Source: Blumeriella jaapii (Eukaryota > Ascomycota > Leotiomycetes > Helotiales > Drepanopezizaceae). From it: a stretch of 64,000 bases of DNA. Location of the stretch: assembly GCA_009599575.1 (NCBI GenBank), contig VWND01000003.1, positions 124,001 through 188,000 on the forward strand, given 5' to 3'. Below are positions 47,161 to 58,753 of the stretch, piece by piece. Numbering within the stretch: the first letter of the stretch is position 1; each line of letters begins with the position of its first letter. Position numbers and translations under genes: made by a program. Under the pieces are notes generated by a model. That model did no database searches, was not told the origin of the DNA, and saw nothing but the letters and a program-made list of their open reading frames with translations.

Positions 47161-47990
47161 ATTATTTGTTTTAAACGGCGTTCCGGAATTATATTTAATA
47201 TTGTTTTATATTATAATTATTAATAATATATATATTAAAACTTATTTTTTAAACGATTCCGAAGCTACCGATAATTTTATTAATTATTTTTTCGTGTAAT
47301 ACTACGAATTAACTTTTATTTTATTTATTAATCCACGTAAATTCACCGTGGTTAACGGTCGCTTTTTTATATACGGCGACGTTATTTATCAAATCTTTTT
47401 TCATATCAAAATAGCCAGCTATACCGAATTAATTACAGCTTTTATTATAAAACTAAAAAAATACGATTTTATTTTAGGGAAATCTTAGCTTCGAAAACAT
47501 AATTATTATATTAATTAAATTAAAAACACGTTTTGTTTTAATTCAGATTTTTGCCGTACGAATTGCTTGCTTTAGCACTTTTATTAATTGGCTATTCCAG
47601 GCCTAATTCAGAAACGCTATTTTTATAAAACAATCGTTTAATCAATTATATTTCGTCGTACAAAAGCCGCTGTTTTTATTATTTTAGCCTTTTAATCCGA
47701 AGTAAAAGTGTTTTCAGCTTTTTTGTACGAAATTAATTAATAATTATAAAAGCTTAGCGCCGTGGCAAATAAAAATCAAAACCTTAAATTATAATTTAAA
47801 GTCGATTAATTATACAAAAACGAGCTTTTTTAAACTAAACGACAACGCTTATTAGCCGACTTTTATTTCGCCGAAGCTTTTTTAAAAAATATTCGTTTAG
47901 TTTTTTAAATCAAACCGCTAATCGATTTTCGAATAAAACTTTTTCGATATTATTATTATTATTTGGCCGTTTTTGATTTTATTAAGGCCG
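47161..47990 (+). pseudogene. H1 protease and linker
   Basis: The translation near 47255-47300 reads NDSEATDNFINYFF, so the D-S-G-A box has Gly changed to Glu. KYDFILGKS.LRKHN at about 47460-47500 is the closing ILG segment. The linker continues to the RT with few recognisable motifs. Confidence 0.82.
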
Positions 47991-49330
47991 ATAAATTTGC
48001 ATTTTTTTAAAAAAAGCGTTAATTATACGATAAAACTACGACTTGGAGCTATTTTTTTATATGGCCTTTTATATAATATATTAATTAACGAATTTTAAGT
48101 TTTACGCAAATTTTTTAAAAAAATTTCGAAAAAGGCTAAATTTAGGCCAGCTTTTTTTTCGCAGCTTTATCCGTTTTATTCGCGAAAAAACCAAAAGATA
48201 AATTGCGGTTTTGCGTCGATTATAAAGTTTTCAACGTTATAATTATTAAAAACCGGTACTTTTTATTATTAATTTAAAAAACATTTTCTCGATTAAGCAA
48301 AGCGAAGTTTTATATTAAACTTAACGTTTTCGCCGCTTTTAATAAAATTCGAATAAAAAAAGGCTATAAATAGCTTACCGCGTTTAATACAAAATATAAT
48401 TTATTCGAATTTTTGATTATGTTTTTCGGATTATACAACGTTGCTATTTTTTAATTTCGCATAAACGATATTTTACGATTTTATTTAAATATTTTTTGTA
48501 TAGCTTATATAAACGATATTCTAGTTTATTTAAACGATTTTTAAAAACACAAAAAATACGTTAATTTTATTTTTCAAGTTTTTACCGACGCTGATTTGCA
48601 ATTAAATATAAAAAAATGCGAATTCGAAGTTTAAAAAGTCGTTTATTTAAAAATAATTATTTTTACTACTAGAATTAAAATAAATCCTAAGAAATTAAAA
48701 GCTATTACTGGTTAAAAGCTTTTTTTCAACGTCAAAAACGTATAAGCGTTTTTAGGTTTTGCAAATTTTTATCGAAAGTTTATTAAAAGCTTTTTTCGTA
48801 TCGTTATCCTTTTGATAAATTTAACGAAAAAAAATATTAAATGGAATTTTAACGACGATTATATTAAGGCTTTCGAATTTTTCAAATCAGCTTTTATTAC
48901 GGCATTTACGTTAGCTTATTTTAATTCCGATAAAAAGATATTTGTTAAAACCGACGTTTTTAATTACGTTTTTTTAAAAAAAGATTTTCAGAAAAATAAT
49001 ACAGAAATATTTTATTCAGTCGCTTTTATATTAAAAAAATTCGATTTAGCCGAATGCAATTACGAGATTTACGATAAAAAACTCTTCGCTATTATACGCT
49101 GTTTCGAAAATTGGCGAGCCGAATTACAAAAAGCTGCTTATCCGATCCGAATATTTATAAACTACCGAAATTTAAAATATTTTATAATAATTAAACAATT
49201 TAACCGACGTTAAATATAATAAAGCGAGTTTTTAGCTGGTTTTGATTTTGTAATTATTTTCAGATTTGAAAAACAAAATAATAAACCTGATTTTTTAACC
49301 CGACGTTTTTAAAACCTTTTTTAAAACTTT
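47991..49330 (+). pseudogene. H1 reverse transcriptase and RNase H
   Basis: The RT has LRFCVDYKVFNVIIIKNRYF (about 48210-48260), KFYIKLNVFAAFNKIRIKKG and the box YIND at 48506-48517 for YLDD. Connection: FLGFANFYRKFIKSFFRIV (about 48755-48805). RNase H is open at 48812-49213 with VKTDVFNYVFLKKDF and NYEIYDKKLFAIIRCFENW. This is the best-preserved RNase H in the window, yet still lacks a full frame. Confidence 0.9.
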
Positions 49331-50510
49331 TTAAACGAAAAAATCCAGTTTCAAAATTAAGTTTTTTTTAAAAAACATTATTTAATTGAAATTTTAAACG
49401 CTTTTTTAGCTTTGCTAAAATTAATATCCGAAGCAAACGACGAAAAGCTTTTACGACTTTTAAATAAATATTATTTTATTAATAAATTATGGATTATTAC
49501 TAAAAAGAAAATGCTTAAACCAAAAGGTATTTCGAAATTTAAGATTTTACAACTTTTTAAATATATTATACGTAATAATAAATTGTATTTCCGAAACCGA
49601 TTCTACGTTTTTAATATATCAGATTTAAACGTTTTATTCGTACCTGGCTTTTATAAATGGCCTACGATTTAATAGAAACAAATTATTCCGGCAAAAACAA
49701 ATTTTATAAAATTATTAGTAAAAATTACTACTGGCCATTAATTTTTGAAAATTGCAAAAGATTTATACGAAATTGCAACGGTTGTTTTCGTAATACAAAT
49801 ATTAATTAACGATATTAAAGTTTTTTCAAATCTTTATTTATTCCGTTACGCCGATAAAGTTATATATCGGTCGATTTTATAGGCTTTTTCCTTATAAAAA
49901 AATATAAAAGTCGATATAATTTGATTATAATGGTAGTTTGCCGTTTTATTAAAAAACGATATTATACAGCTTGCCATATTGCTATAAAAGCAACAGATTT
50001 AGCTAAATTGTTTTATAGAAATATTTGACGTTTATATAATTTTTTCGATTTTATAATTTCCGACCGAAGTTTTTTGTTTGTTTTACAATTTTAAAAAGCT
50101 ATTAATTACCGTTTCGGTATTAATATTACGTTATTCACCAGCTTTTATTCCGAAACAAACGGCCAAACCGAAAACGCGAACGTATATCTGCTTTTCTATT
50201 TAAAACAATTTGTTAAATACGCTTAAGAAAATTGGAAAAATTAGCTTTTTTTAGCCGAATTCGCAGCTAATAACGCTGTAAACGTTTTTACCGGAATTTC
50301 TTTTTTTTACGCTAATAAAGGTTTTTATCCACGAATAAGCTTTTTTTTATTTAAATTTATTTTAAAATCTACTTCACGTATTTTATAAATAGCAAATACT
50401 AAAAAAAACAATTTTGCCGATAAAATAAAAAAAAATAAAATTATTTTTACGTACGAATCTAATTTTAGCGCTAGCCGACTAAAAATACTATTTTAACCGA
50501 AACCGCTAAT
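49331..50510 (+). pseudogene. H1 integrase
   Basis: An N-terminal segment is open at 49412-49672. A zinc-binding part (FIRNCNGCFRNTNIN) lies at about 49755-49805. Core: VDFIGFFLIKKYKSRYNLI (first Asp, about 49870), ISDRSF (second, about 50055) and ETNGQTENANVYLLFYLKQF (Glu, about 50155-50215). All three catalytic acids are present, although the frame contains stops. Confidence 0.88.
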
Positions 50511-51260
50511 TAGCGCCTGCTTATCGAATGGAAAATAGCGTGTTTTTTAATAAACGCAATATAATTTCCATCAGACCAGTTAAAAAGTTTAATAATAAGT
50601 TTTACGATTTTTATAAAATCGCCGAAATTCTAGGTTTTTATAATTATAAACTGAAACTGCTTTTCGAGCAAAAATTATTTCATTTTGTTTTTTATACCAA
50701 TCTGTTTAAATTTGCCTACGACGACCCTTTTTCAGGGCAGAAAAACCCTTTTTTACCGCTAGTTTTTATAAACGCCGATAAAAATTTGTTATAAGCTATA
50801 AATACTATTTTCGATTTTAAACGAAATCTTAACTTTTTTTATTTTATATAATAGCGTGGCTACAACGCGGAAAACTAATTTTAAAAGCTATTAGAAAACG
50901 TTGTTAACGTATATAATTTTATAGCAGAATTCGCTTTAAGATTTTTTTACAAATTTCATCCGACCAAATCAAAACTGGCTAAAGCCAGAATTGCTAATAA
51001 AAAACGTATTAAGATTATAAATAACAAAAATAATATTGTATTATTAAAAAAAACTATAATACGTATCACGTATAAAACGATTATAATTAATTTTTTTCCC
51101 GTCGCCAAAACATTTGTTATTTTGCTACCGAAACTAAAAAAATCTGCTTTTTTTACAAATTCAGCTGAATCTCGCATTCGTTTACAAACGCGTTTCGCGA
51201 ACGAAGCTCGATTTATAAAAATAAATTCCGACGATAAAAAAATTAAATAAAAAAATAAAA
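50511..51260 (+). pseudogene. H1 pol C-terminus with chromodomain
   Basis: Open at 50528-50794 (MENSVFFNKRNIISIRPVKK, FYKIAEILGFYNYKLKLLFE). The chromodomain is at about 50810-50910 (RGYNAEN.F.KLLENVVNVY). A basic tail (SKLAKARIANKKR) reaches a stop near 51248. It matches K at 17340-18075. Confidence 0.87.
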
Positions 51261-51272
51261 AAAAGAATTATA

Positions 51273-51447
51273 TATAAAAAAATAAGACGTCAATTCGTTG
51301 ATTACATGGTCCGAAAGTCACGTTGTTATCACGTAATATCGGAGCCCGCATACATTGTATCTTAAACTTTACGACATTTCTAAACTTAGAACCCCGTAAT
51401 TAATGCAAATCATCTACGAACCTTCTGCTCGTTCGCACCTCTTGACA
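51273..51447 (+). repeat. H1 3' LTR
   Basis: 175 bp. The tip is heavily RIP-altered (TATAAAAAAATAAG for TATAAGGGGATGAA), and both CACGTG sites are destroyed (ACATGG, CACGTA). It ends CTCTTGACA. Confidence 0.9.
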
Positions 51448-51791
51448 CCGAGCGCAGCGGTCGAAACGTACGAATTAATATTCGATTTGTTATTTTTAAA
51501 TAAAAAAGCGATTTTCGAATTTTAAATTTCGCACGGTTTAAAATTGCTTAACCGTAATTTCAAACGTTTCTGAAATATATTACATTTTTATAATTTAATA
51601 ATTATACGCAAAATAAAAAAAGCTATTAAAAGTTTTTTATATAATACAGCTGCGAACAATATTATATAAAAGATTTTTTAAGCCGTAGTAGCGAAATATC
51701 GAAATCGATTTTAATTACGAATTTAAGAAATACATCGGCGAATATATAAAAACGAAACACCGAAATTTAAATCTTTGCGTAAATCATCAAA
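51448..51791 (-). mobile_element. D-family copy G, leader next to its 5' LTR
   Basis: Same sequence as 3760-4114 and the reverse complement of 23829-24180. Non-coding. Confidence 0.88.
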
Positions 51792-52058
51792 TATAAAAGT
51801 AAATAGGAAAACCAAATTAATACGACCATATGTCGGTGAATAAAATAATCTAGGAAATCTTTAGAAAAAACTGAAAAAAAAAAAAGAAAAATAAGTAAAA
51901 GTATAAATTGGGCTGCGTACCTATAGTATTATTTAAGGAAATGCTTTGCTTTTATATCTGTTGAAAATAGTCAGTGGCAGAGGGTTTCGGAGGGGTCTAT
52001 GCCTCGATCATAGCTAAAACTACCAACTCCTATCAATACAAGGTATCACCGTTTTACA
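51792..52058 (-). repeat. 5' LTR of D-family copy G
   Basis: 267 bp, with intact terminal TTTTACA on the right (TGTAAAA on the minus strand). It abuts a copia LTR at 52059-52060, so G was inserted near the 3' end of that LTR; GTGCA (52059-52063) should be its TSD. Confidence 0.9.
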
Positions 52059-52059
52059 G

Positions 52060-52356
52060 TGCATAACCGAATAGTCGGTAAAAACCTTTATCGAAGGCTG
52101 GAACGGATAAATTATATGCAATAAGATATTACTTATATTATTTTAAGTCTGACTAGCGAGCTTTCCGCAAAAAACGAAAGGTTCGGGCTCGCTTAGTTAT
52201 TCGCTCGGAAAAATTAATCTCCGAGAAGGCTCGTTATCACGTGACTACGAGCCTTTCCGAGCTCCAGGAACATTTAACTACTAAAAGCGTACAGGAAAAA
52301 TAAATCTGGAACAAAAGAAATAAAAAGAAATAAAGGAATGTAAATATAGCGCAACA
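52060..52356 (-). repeat. Copia LTR (copy P), cut by G
   Basis: Reverse complement of 61272-61568, both 297 bp over the shared part. It begins TGTTGCGC on the minus strand at 52356. The last five bases of the full LTR (CGACA at 61569-61573) are missing because G entered there. Contains CACGTG at 52238-52243. The rest of copy P must lie beyond G, outside the window. Confidence 0.88.
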
Positions 52357-52361
52357 GATAT

Positions 52362-52627
52362 TGTGACGACTCACTCTTTTGCCACCTCTCGTGTCACCCC
52401 AGCAACTACGTGTAGCTGCAAGCTCCCTGGTCTCCTGGTGGGTCTCCCATCAACTGTGGAGACTATTCATATATATAAGGCACTTCCCCCTTAGCACCTC
52501 TGCCTTCTGCAGTTGTTGATTCTAAGTGAATATTTTGTTACAGAACCAAAGGCTCGTTTCTCATACCATATGAATACGGCGACCAGTTGACTGATCTCCC
52601 AGCCCTCCGACTGATTAGATCGTCACA
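52362..52627 (+). repeat. Solo LTR of family A with perfect TSD GATAT
   Basis: 266 bp, termini TGTGACGA and TCGTCACA intact. The flanks 52357-52361 and 52628-52632 are both GATAT. There is no internal sequence, so this is the product of LTR-LTR recombination. It is the least RIP-altered A LTR in the window and serves as a reference for the family. Confidence 0.95.
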
Positions 52628-52632
52628 GATAT

Positions 52633-52974
52633 CGCAATTATTAATAAGCGCCTACAATAAATAATTAGCAATTAAAAGCGAAAATTATTATTTATACGAA
52701 TAAATTTATTCACGGCCAAGCCATTTGTATTTGTTAACGGTTTTTTTGCAAATAATAAAAATTATAACTCGTAAATTAGCTACGAAGTGTTTATTAAAAA
52801 TAAAAATAAATTTAAGAATTCGTTTAAAATAAAATAAAATCTTATTGCAATCAGCTTTATCAAATGCCAAAAAAGTATTCGCTCTGTTTTAACATTAAAA
52901 TCTATAATATAATAGAAAGTATTAACATCGCTATTTATTTAGCCAATATTTTACGAATAATTACTAGCAAATTC
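52633..52974 (+). pseudogene. Unrecognised coding remnant beneath the nest
   Basis: One plus-strand frame can be read across the whole stretch if TAA/TAG are taken as RIP-made stops: IIIYTNKFIHGQAICIC, then RSVY and YCNQLYQMPKKYSLCFNIK, then IAIYLANILRIITSKF. It does not match any element in this window. It is flanked by the copia LTR and solo LTR on the left and by the A-iii LTR on the right, so it is older than those insertions. It may be part of the copia or another transposon, or a former host gene. Confidence 0.45.
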
Positions 52975-53243
52975 TGTAACGATCTAATCAGTCGGAGGGC
53001 TGGGAAATCAGTCAACTGGTCGCCGTGTTCATATGGTATGAAAAACGAGCCTTTGGTTCTATAACAAAGATATTTATTTAAAATTAACAATTGCAAAAGG
53101 CAAAAATTGTTAAAAAGAAAAAGCTTTATATATATAAATAGTTTTCATAATTAATGAAAAGATTTATCAGGAAACCAAAAAGCTTGCAACTATACGTAAT
53201 TACTAGAATAATACGAAAGGTGGCAACAGAGTAAATCGTTATA
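52975..53243 (-). repeat. 3' LTR of family A copy A-iii
   Basis: 269 bp in reverse orientation, from TGTAACGA at 52975 to TCGTTATA at 53243. Confidence 0.9.
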
Positions 53244-55262
53244 TTATTTTTCCGTCCGAAAAAAGCGCGCTTTCGAGCTTTTATTTATTGGTACGTCGCT
53301 ATCCAAATAATCGTACGAATTTAAACCTTCGAAATACGCTTTCAGCTAATTTATAAGTTTTGCAGAAGGACCGGAAAGCTTTTTATACGACAAATGAAAA
53401 TCGCGCACTTTTAAAAAAGCGTATATAAAATTAAACGCGGGGTATTACGTAAAATCTTTATTTAAACTTATTTAAAAAGTTTTATATTAAAAAGTTTTCC
53501 GCTGTATTCGACAGGCGATTAATTTTTCGATTTCGTATTTAAATTTATTAGTTATATTAATAAATTCAAAAGCTGAATTAATTTGATTTAAAAGCGCGTC
53601 GTTAGCTGTTTTACGCAGTCGATTAGCGTGAAAAACTGGATATACGTTTATAATATTAAAAAGGTTTAGCTTAAAAGCGTTATCGAAAATTTTAATTACA
53701 ATTTTAAAAGGGCCGTTTGTAAAATTGTCGAGCTTGCGAAAGGGCCGAAAGGTCGGAAATAAACGCATATCGAGCTATACGTAATCGTTAACGTTAAAAT
53801 CGATCGCGCGGCGAAATTTGTTCGTATTTCTTTTTATTTTATTATAAGTTTATTAAAAGTGCGATTTGGCGAGATTTTAAACGTCGTAATAACGGCGAGC
53901 GTACGCACGAGCTTCGTTTGCGTTTAATTTATATAAGAAATTAAAAAAAAGAAAAGTATCGAGCTTTTAATTTCAATTGATATAAGAAATATAATCGTAT
54001 ATAATTTTAAAAAGTGAAAGGCCATTTAGACTTTCGTAAAAGAAAATCATTTGAACGAAATCTATTATTAAAAAAAATTCGTTAATCGTTTTAATAAAAG
54101 TTTACGAAAGGTCGAAAGCGTTTTTGCAAATATTAATTGTAAATTTCGATCTGACCGTCGGTTTTAAAATAAGCGGCTATCGAAAGCTTCAATTGCGTAC
54201 CGAGTATTTTATTTAATTCAAACCAGAAAATAAACTAATACTAAAAGCCACGATCGCTAATAATATTTTTCGAAAAGCCAAAATACTTATATACGTGGAA
54301 TATATATAATTTAGCGAAGCTTCGAATATCGATATTTTTATAGCAAAAAATCGAAATAATCTGTTTGGAAAAGCGATTTATTATTACGAATACGTTATCG
54401 TAACCGTGTTTATTTTTATTAAAATTGTAAAAATTTATTATAACGTGTTTTTAAAAATGGTCAAAAACAAAAAAAAATTAAAAAAAGCCGGAGCGTTTAT
54501 TTTTTAAAATAAAACTTTTTTAATAAGCGTGGCAGTTGCGATAATATTATTTTACGAAAGCTGTTATACTTCGCTAATAATATTAGTCCGAAAGCAATTG
54601 CGTAGTTTTGCAAACGCTGAAATAAACGGTAGAAATTTAATCGTGCATTTTTCGTATAAGCCAAACGAAAATAATCGACGTTTAATATTATTAGGCGACC
54701 GTAATATAGCAGCAAATCGCGTTTAAATATATACGAAGTATTATTATCGTCGTTTTTTTTCGTAGCGTTTCGTACAGCTTTTTTTCGAAAGGCTATTAAA
54801 CTATTAGCTGTACGATTAGCGTAAAAAATTTAATTAACGATACGAAATACGAAAAAAAATCAGTTATTTCAACGATAAAAACAATTATTTCGGAGGCCGT
54901 GAAAAATCGAAGTTTTTCAGTTAAAAATCGGTAATCGATCTGATCGGCTCGAAAAAGGGTTTGCAAACGTTAAATGCGTTTAAAAGAATTTTGGCGGTCG
55001 AATTCGTTCGTACGACGTGTTAATGCGTTAGCCAAAAAATTGTATTTATTTAATTTATACGTAATAAAAAAATTGTAATCGGCGAAAAGCTCGGCCTAAC
55101 GTGCTTATCGAACGTTTAGAAATTTAAAAATTATAAAATACTTTAAAGCCTTATAATTAATAATTATTTTAATCTAATAAATTAAACCAATCAGTTTAAT
55201 ACGAAAATTGCTTAGAAATCTTACGGTTGCGAGCATTTTTTTATCGTATACGACGTAGTTTA
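53244..55262 (-). pseudogene. A-iii pol: RNase H end, integrase, chromodomain
   Basis: Minus-strand match to 15035-17060. The RNase H end lies near 55070-55262, integrase at about 53950-54480, and a post-integrase block is open at 53487-53768 (RPFRKLDNFTNGPFKI). It is cut at 55262 by the next A copy. Both strands show short ORFs around 54500-54720; those on the plus strand are shadows. Confidence 0.87.
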
Positions 55263-55530
55263 TATGACGATCTAATCAATCGGAGGGCTGGGAGATCAGT
55301 CAACTGGTCGCCGTGTTTATATGGTATGAAAAACGAGCCTTTGGTTTTGTAACAAAGATATTCATTTAGAATCAACAACTGCAAAAAGCAGAAATGCTAA
55401 AAGAAAAATGTTTTATATATATAAATAATCTCTATAATTAATAAGGAAACTTATCAGGAAACCAGGAAGCTTGCAATTATACGTAATTGCTGAAGTAACA
55501 CAAGGGGTGGCAACAAAATGAATCGTTACA
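55263..55530 (-). repeat. 3' LTR of family A copy A-ii
   Basis: 268 bp reverse LTR, TATGACGA to TCGTTACA, inserted into A-iii pol at the RNase H region. Confidence 0.88.
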
Positions 55531-55929
55531 CTACCCTTCCGTCCGAAAAAAGCGCGCTCTTAAGCTTTTATTTATTAATACGTCGCTATCCAAATAATCG
55601 TACGAATTCAAACCTTCGGAATACGCTTTCAGCCAGTTTACAAGTTTTGCAAAAGGACCGGGAAGCTTTTTATACGCCAAATAAAAATCGCGCATTTTTA
55701 AAAAAACATATATAAAATTAAACGCGGGATATTACGTAAGATTTTTATTTAAACCTATTTAAAAAGCTTTGTATTAAAAAATTTTCCGCTATATTCGATA
55801 AGCGATCAATTTTTCGATTTCGTATTTAAATTTATTAATTATATTAATAAATTCAGAGATTAAATTAATCTGATTTGAAAGCGCGTCGTCAACTGCTTTA
55901 CGCAATCGACTAGCATAAAAAACTGGATA
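55531..55929 (-). pseudogene. A-ii pol C-terminus fragment
   Basis: About 400 bp matching the chromodomain-side end of A pol (minus strand: VFYASRLRKAVDDALSNQIN near 55870-55925, then the chromodomain part). It breaks off at the A-i LTR within the segment that reads HPVFHANRL in better copies. Confidence 0.85.
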
Positions 55930-56193
55930 TGTAACGATCTAATCAGTCGAAGGGCTGGAAGATCAGTCAACTGGTTGCCGAGTTCACATGATATAAAAAA
56001 CGAGCCTTTGGTTCTGTAACAAAAATATTTATTTAAAATTAACAATTGCAAAAGGCAGAGGTTGCTAAAAAAAGAAAGCCTTATATATATAATAATTTCC
56101 ATAATTAATAAGAGATCCACCAAAAGATCAAAAAGCTTGCAATTATACGTAATTGCTGGGATAACGCGAAAAGCAAACGAATAAATCGTTATA
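55930..56193 (-). repeat. 3' LTR of family A copy A-i
   Basis: 264 bp reverse LTR, TGTAACGA to TCGTTATA, inserted into A-ii. Confidence 0.88.
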
Positions 56194-58340
56194 TTATTTT
56201 TTCGTTCGAAAAAAGCGCGCTCTCGAGCTTTTATTTATTAAAACGTCGTTATTTAAATAATCGTACGAATCCAAACTTTCGGAATACGTTTTCAGCCAGT
56301 CTATAAGTTTTGCAGAAAAACCGGAAAGCTTTTTATACGCCAAATAAAAATCGCGCATTTTTAAAAAAGCATATATAAAATTAAACGCGGGATATTACGT
56401 AAGATTTTTATTTAAACCTACCCAAAAAGCTTTGTATTAAAAAGTTTTCCGCTGCATTCGACAAGCGATTAATTTTTCGACTTCGTATTTAAATTTACTA
56501 ATTATATTAATAGATTTAAAAGCTGGATTAATCTGACCTGAAAGCGCGTCGTTAGCTGTTTTACGCAATCGATTAGCGTGAAAAACTGGATGTACGTTTA
56601 TAATACTAAAAAAGTCTAGCTTAAAAGCGTTATCGAAAATTTTGGTTACAATTTTAAAAAGGCCGTTTGTAGAATTATCGAGTTTACGAAAAAGCCGGAA
56701 AATCGAAAATAAACGCATATCGAGCCATACGTAATCGCCAACGTTAAAATCGATCGCGCGGCGAAATTTATTCGTATTTTTTTTCATTTTGTCGTAAGTT
56801 TATTAAAAATGCGATTTGGCGAGATTTTAAACGTCGTAATAGCGGCGAGCATACGCACGAGCTTCGTTTGCGTTTAGCTTATATAAAAAATTAAAAAAAA
56901 GGGAAGTATCGAGCTTTTAGTTTTAATTAATATAAAAAGTGTAATCGTATACAATTTTAAAAAATGAAAAGCTATTTAGATTTTTGTAAAAAAAAACTAT
57001 TTAAACGAAATCCATTATTAAAAAAAATTCGTTCCAATCGTTTTAATAAAAATTTACGAAAAATCGAAAGCGTTTTTGCAGATATTAATTATAAATTTCG
57101 GTTTAACCGTCGGTTTCGAAATGAGCGGCTGTCGAAAGGTTTAGTTGCGTACCAAGTATTTTATTTAATTCAAACCAAAAAGTAAACTAATATTAAAGGC
57201 TACGATCGCTAATAATATTTTTTAAAAGGCCAAAATATTTGTATATATGGAATATATACAATTTGGCGAGGCTTCGAGCATCGATATTTTTATAATAAAA
57301 AATCGAAATAATTTGTTTGGAAAAGCGATTTATTATTACGAACACGTTATCGTAACCGTATTTATTTTTATTAAAATTACAAAAGTCTATTATCGTGCTT
57401 TCAAAAATGGTCAAAAACAGAAAAAAGCTAAAAAAAACCGGAACGCTTATTTTTTGAACTAAAACTTTTTCGATAAACGTAGCAATTGCGACAGTATTAT
57501 TTTACAAAAGCTGTTATACCTCGCTAATAATATTGGTTCGAAAGCAATTGCGTAATTTTGCGAACGCTAAAATAAGCGATGGAAATCTGATCGTATATTT
57601 TTCGTACAAAGGCCAAACGAAAATAATCGACGTTTAATATTATTAAACGACCGTAATATAACAGCAGATCGCGTTTAAATATATACGAAATATTATTATC
57701 GTCGTTTTCTTTCGTAGCGTTTCGTACAGCTTTTTTTCGAAAAGCTATCAGGCTGCTAATTATGCGATTAACGTAAAGAATTTGGTTAACGACACGAAAT
57801 GTAAAAAAAAAATTAGTTATTTCAACGATAAAAACAGCTGTTTCGAAAGCCGTAAAAAAACGAAATTTTTTAGTTAAAAAGCGGTGATTAATTTAATCGG
57901 CTCGAAAAAAAGTTTGCAAACGCTGAATGCGTTTAAAAAAGTTTTAACGGTCGAATTCGCTCGTACGACGTATTAGTACGTCAGCCAGAAAATTGTATTT
58001 ACCTGGTTTATACGTAATAAAAAAATTATAATCGGCGAGAAGCTCGGCCCAGCGTACTTATCGAACGTTTAAAAATTTGGAAATTATAAAATATTTTAAG
58101 GCCTTATAATCAGGAATTATTTTAATTTAATAAACTGAATTAATTAATTTAATACGAAAATTGCTTAAAAATCTTACGATTGCGAATATTTTTTTATCGT
58201 ATACGACGTAGTTTAATTTTGCGAAAGCTATAGTTTTGCTAAAATAAGCGACTGAAAGCCAATCGTCGCTATAAAATTAAAAAAGCATAAAAGTTATTAC
58301 GCCGTCGAAAACGTCAGTTTCCAATATATAAAAAAAATCT
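56194..58340 (-). pseudogene. A-i pol: RNase H, integrase, chromodomain
   Basis: Minus strand. RNase H lies from 58340 to about 58010 (VFDGVITFML, SKTIAFAKLNYVVYDKK). Integrase lies at about 57030-57430, open at 57193-57414 (FCNFNKNKYGYDNVFVIINR, GLLKNIISDRSL). A post-integrase block is open at 56437-56787 (RRAIDFNVGDYVWLDMRLF, LRKTANDALSGQINPAF). It is cut at 58340 by a D-family LTR. Confidence 0.88.
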
Positions 58341-58607
58341 TGTAAAAGTAGGTAGGAAAACCAGACTGATACAGCCATATATCGATGGGTAAGATAGTTT
58401 AGGGAATCCCTAGAAGAAACTGAAGAAAGGAAAAAAAAAATAAATAAAAGTATGAATTGGATTGCGTGCCTATAGTATTATTTAAAAGGATGCTTTGCTT
58501 TTATATTTGTTAAAGGTAATCAGTAGCAAAGGATTTCGGAGAAGTCTATGTTTCGACTATAATTAAAACTATTAATTTTTATTAATACAAAGTATTACCG
58601 TTTTATA
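58341..58607 (-). repeat. 3' LTR of D-family copy L
   Basis: 267 bp reverse D LTR. Its internal neighbour (58608 onwards) is the D 3' end, identical in layout to that before the D1 3' LTR. Confidence 0.9.
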
Positions 58608-58753
58608 TTTTGTTTTAAATAATATACGTAGTCGTTTTTGATTACGATCAAAAAAAAAATATAATTTTAATAAATATAATTTAATTTGTTTTATATGATT
58701 TAAAAACTAATTATTTAAAAACCGAACTTTTTAGTTTTTAATTTTTCGGTTTT

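Larger units (their letters stand above)
45438..51447 (+). mobile_element. Complete family H Ty3/gypsy chromovirus (H1), TSD CCGAG
   Basis: Short LTRs of 175 bp (45438-45612 and 51273-51447) lie in direct orientation, flanked by CCGAA and CCGAG (G-to-A difference). The uninterrupted target is visible at about 3765-3785. Total length is 6.0 kb: gag, protease, reverse transcriptase, RNase H, integrase and chromodomain in one strand. It is the only full-length element here not itself interrupted by another insertion, apart from D1 and the TRIM. Confidence 0.94.
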
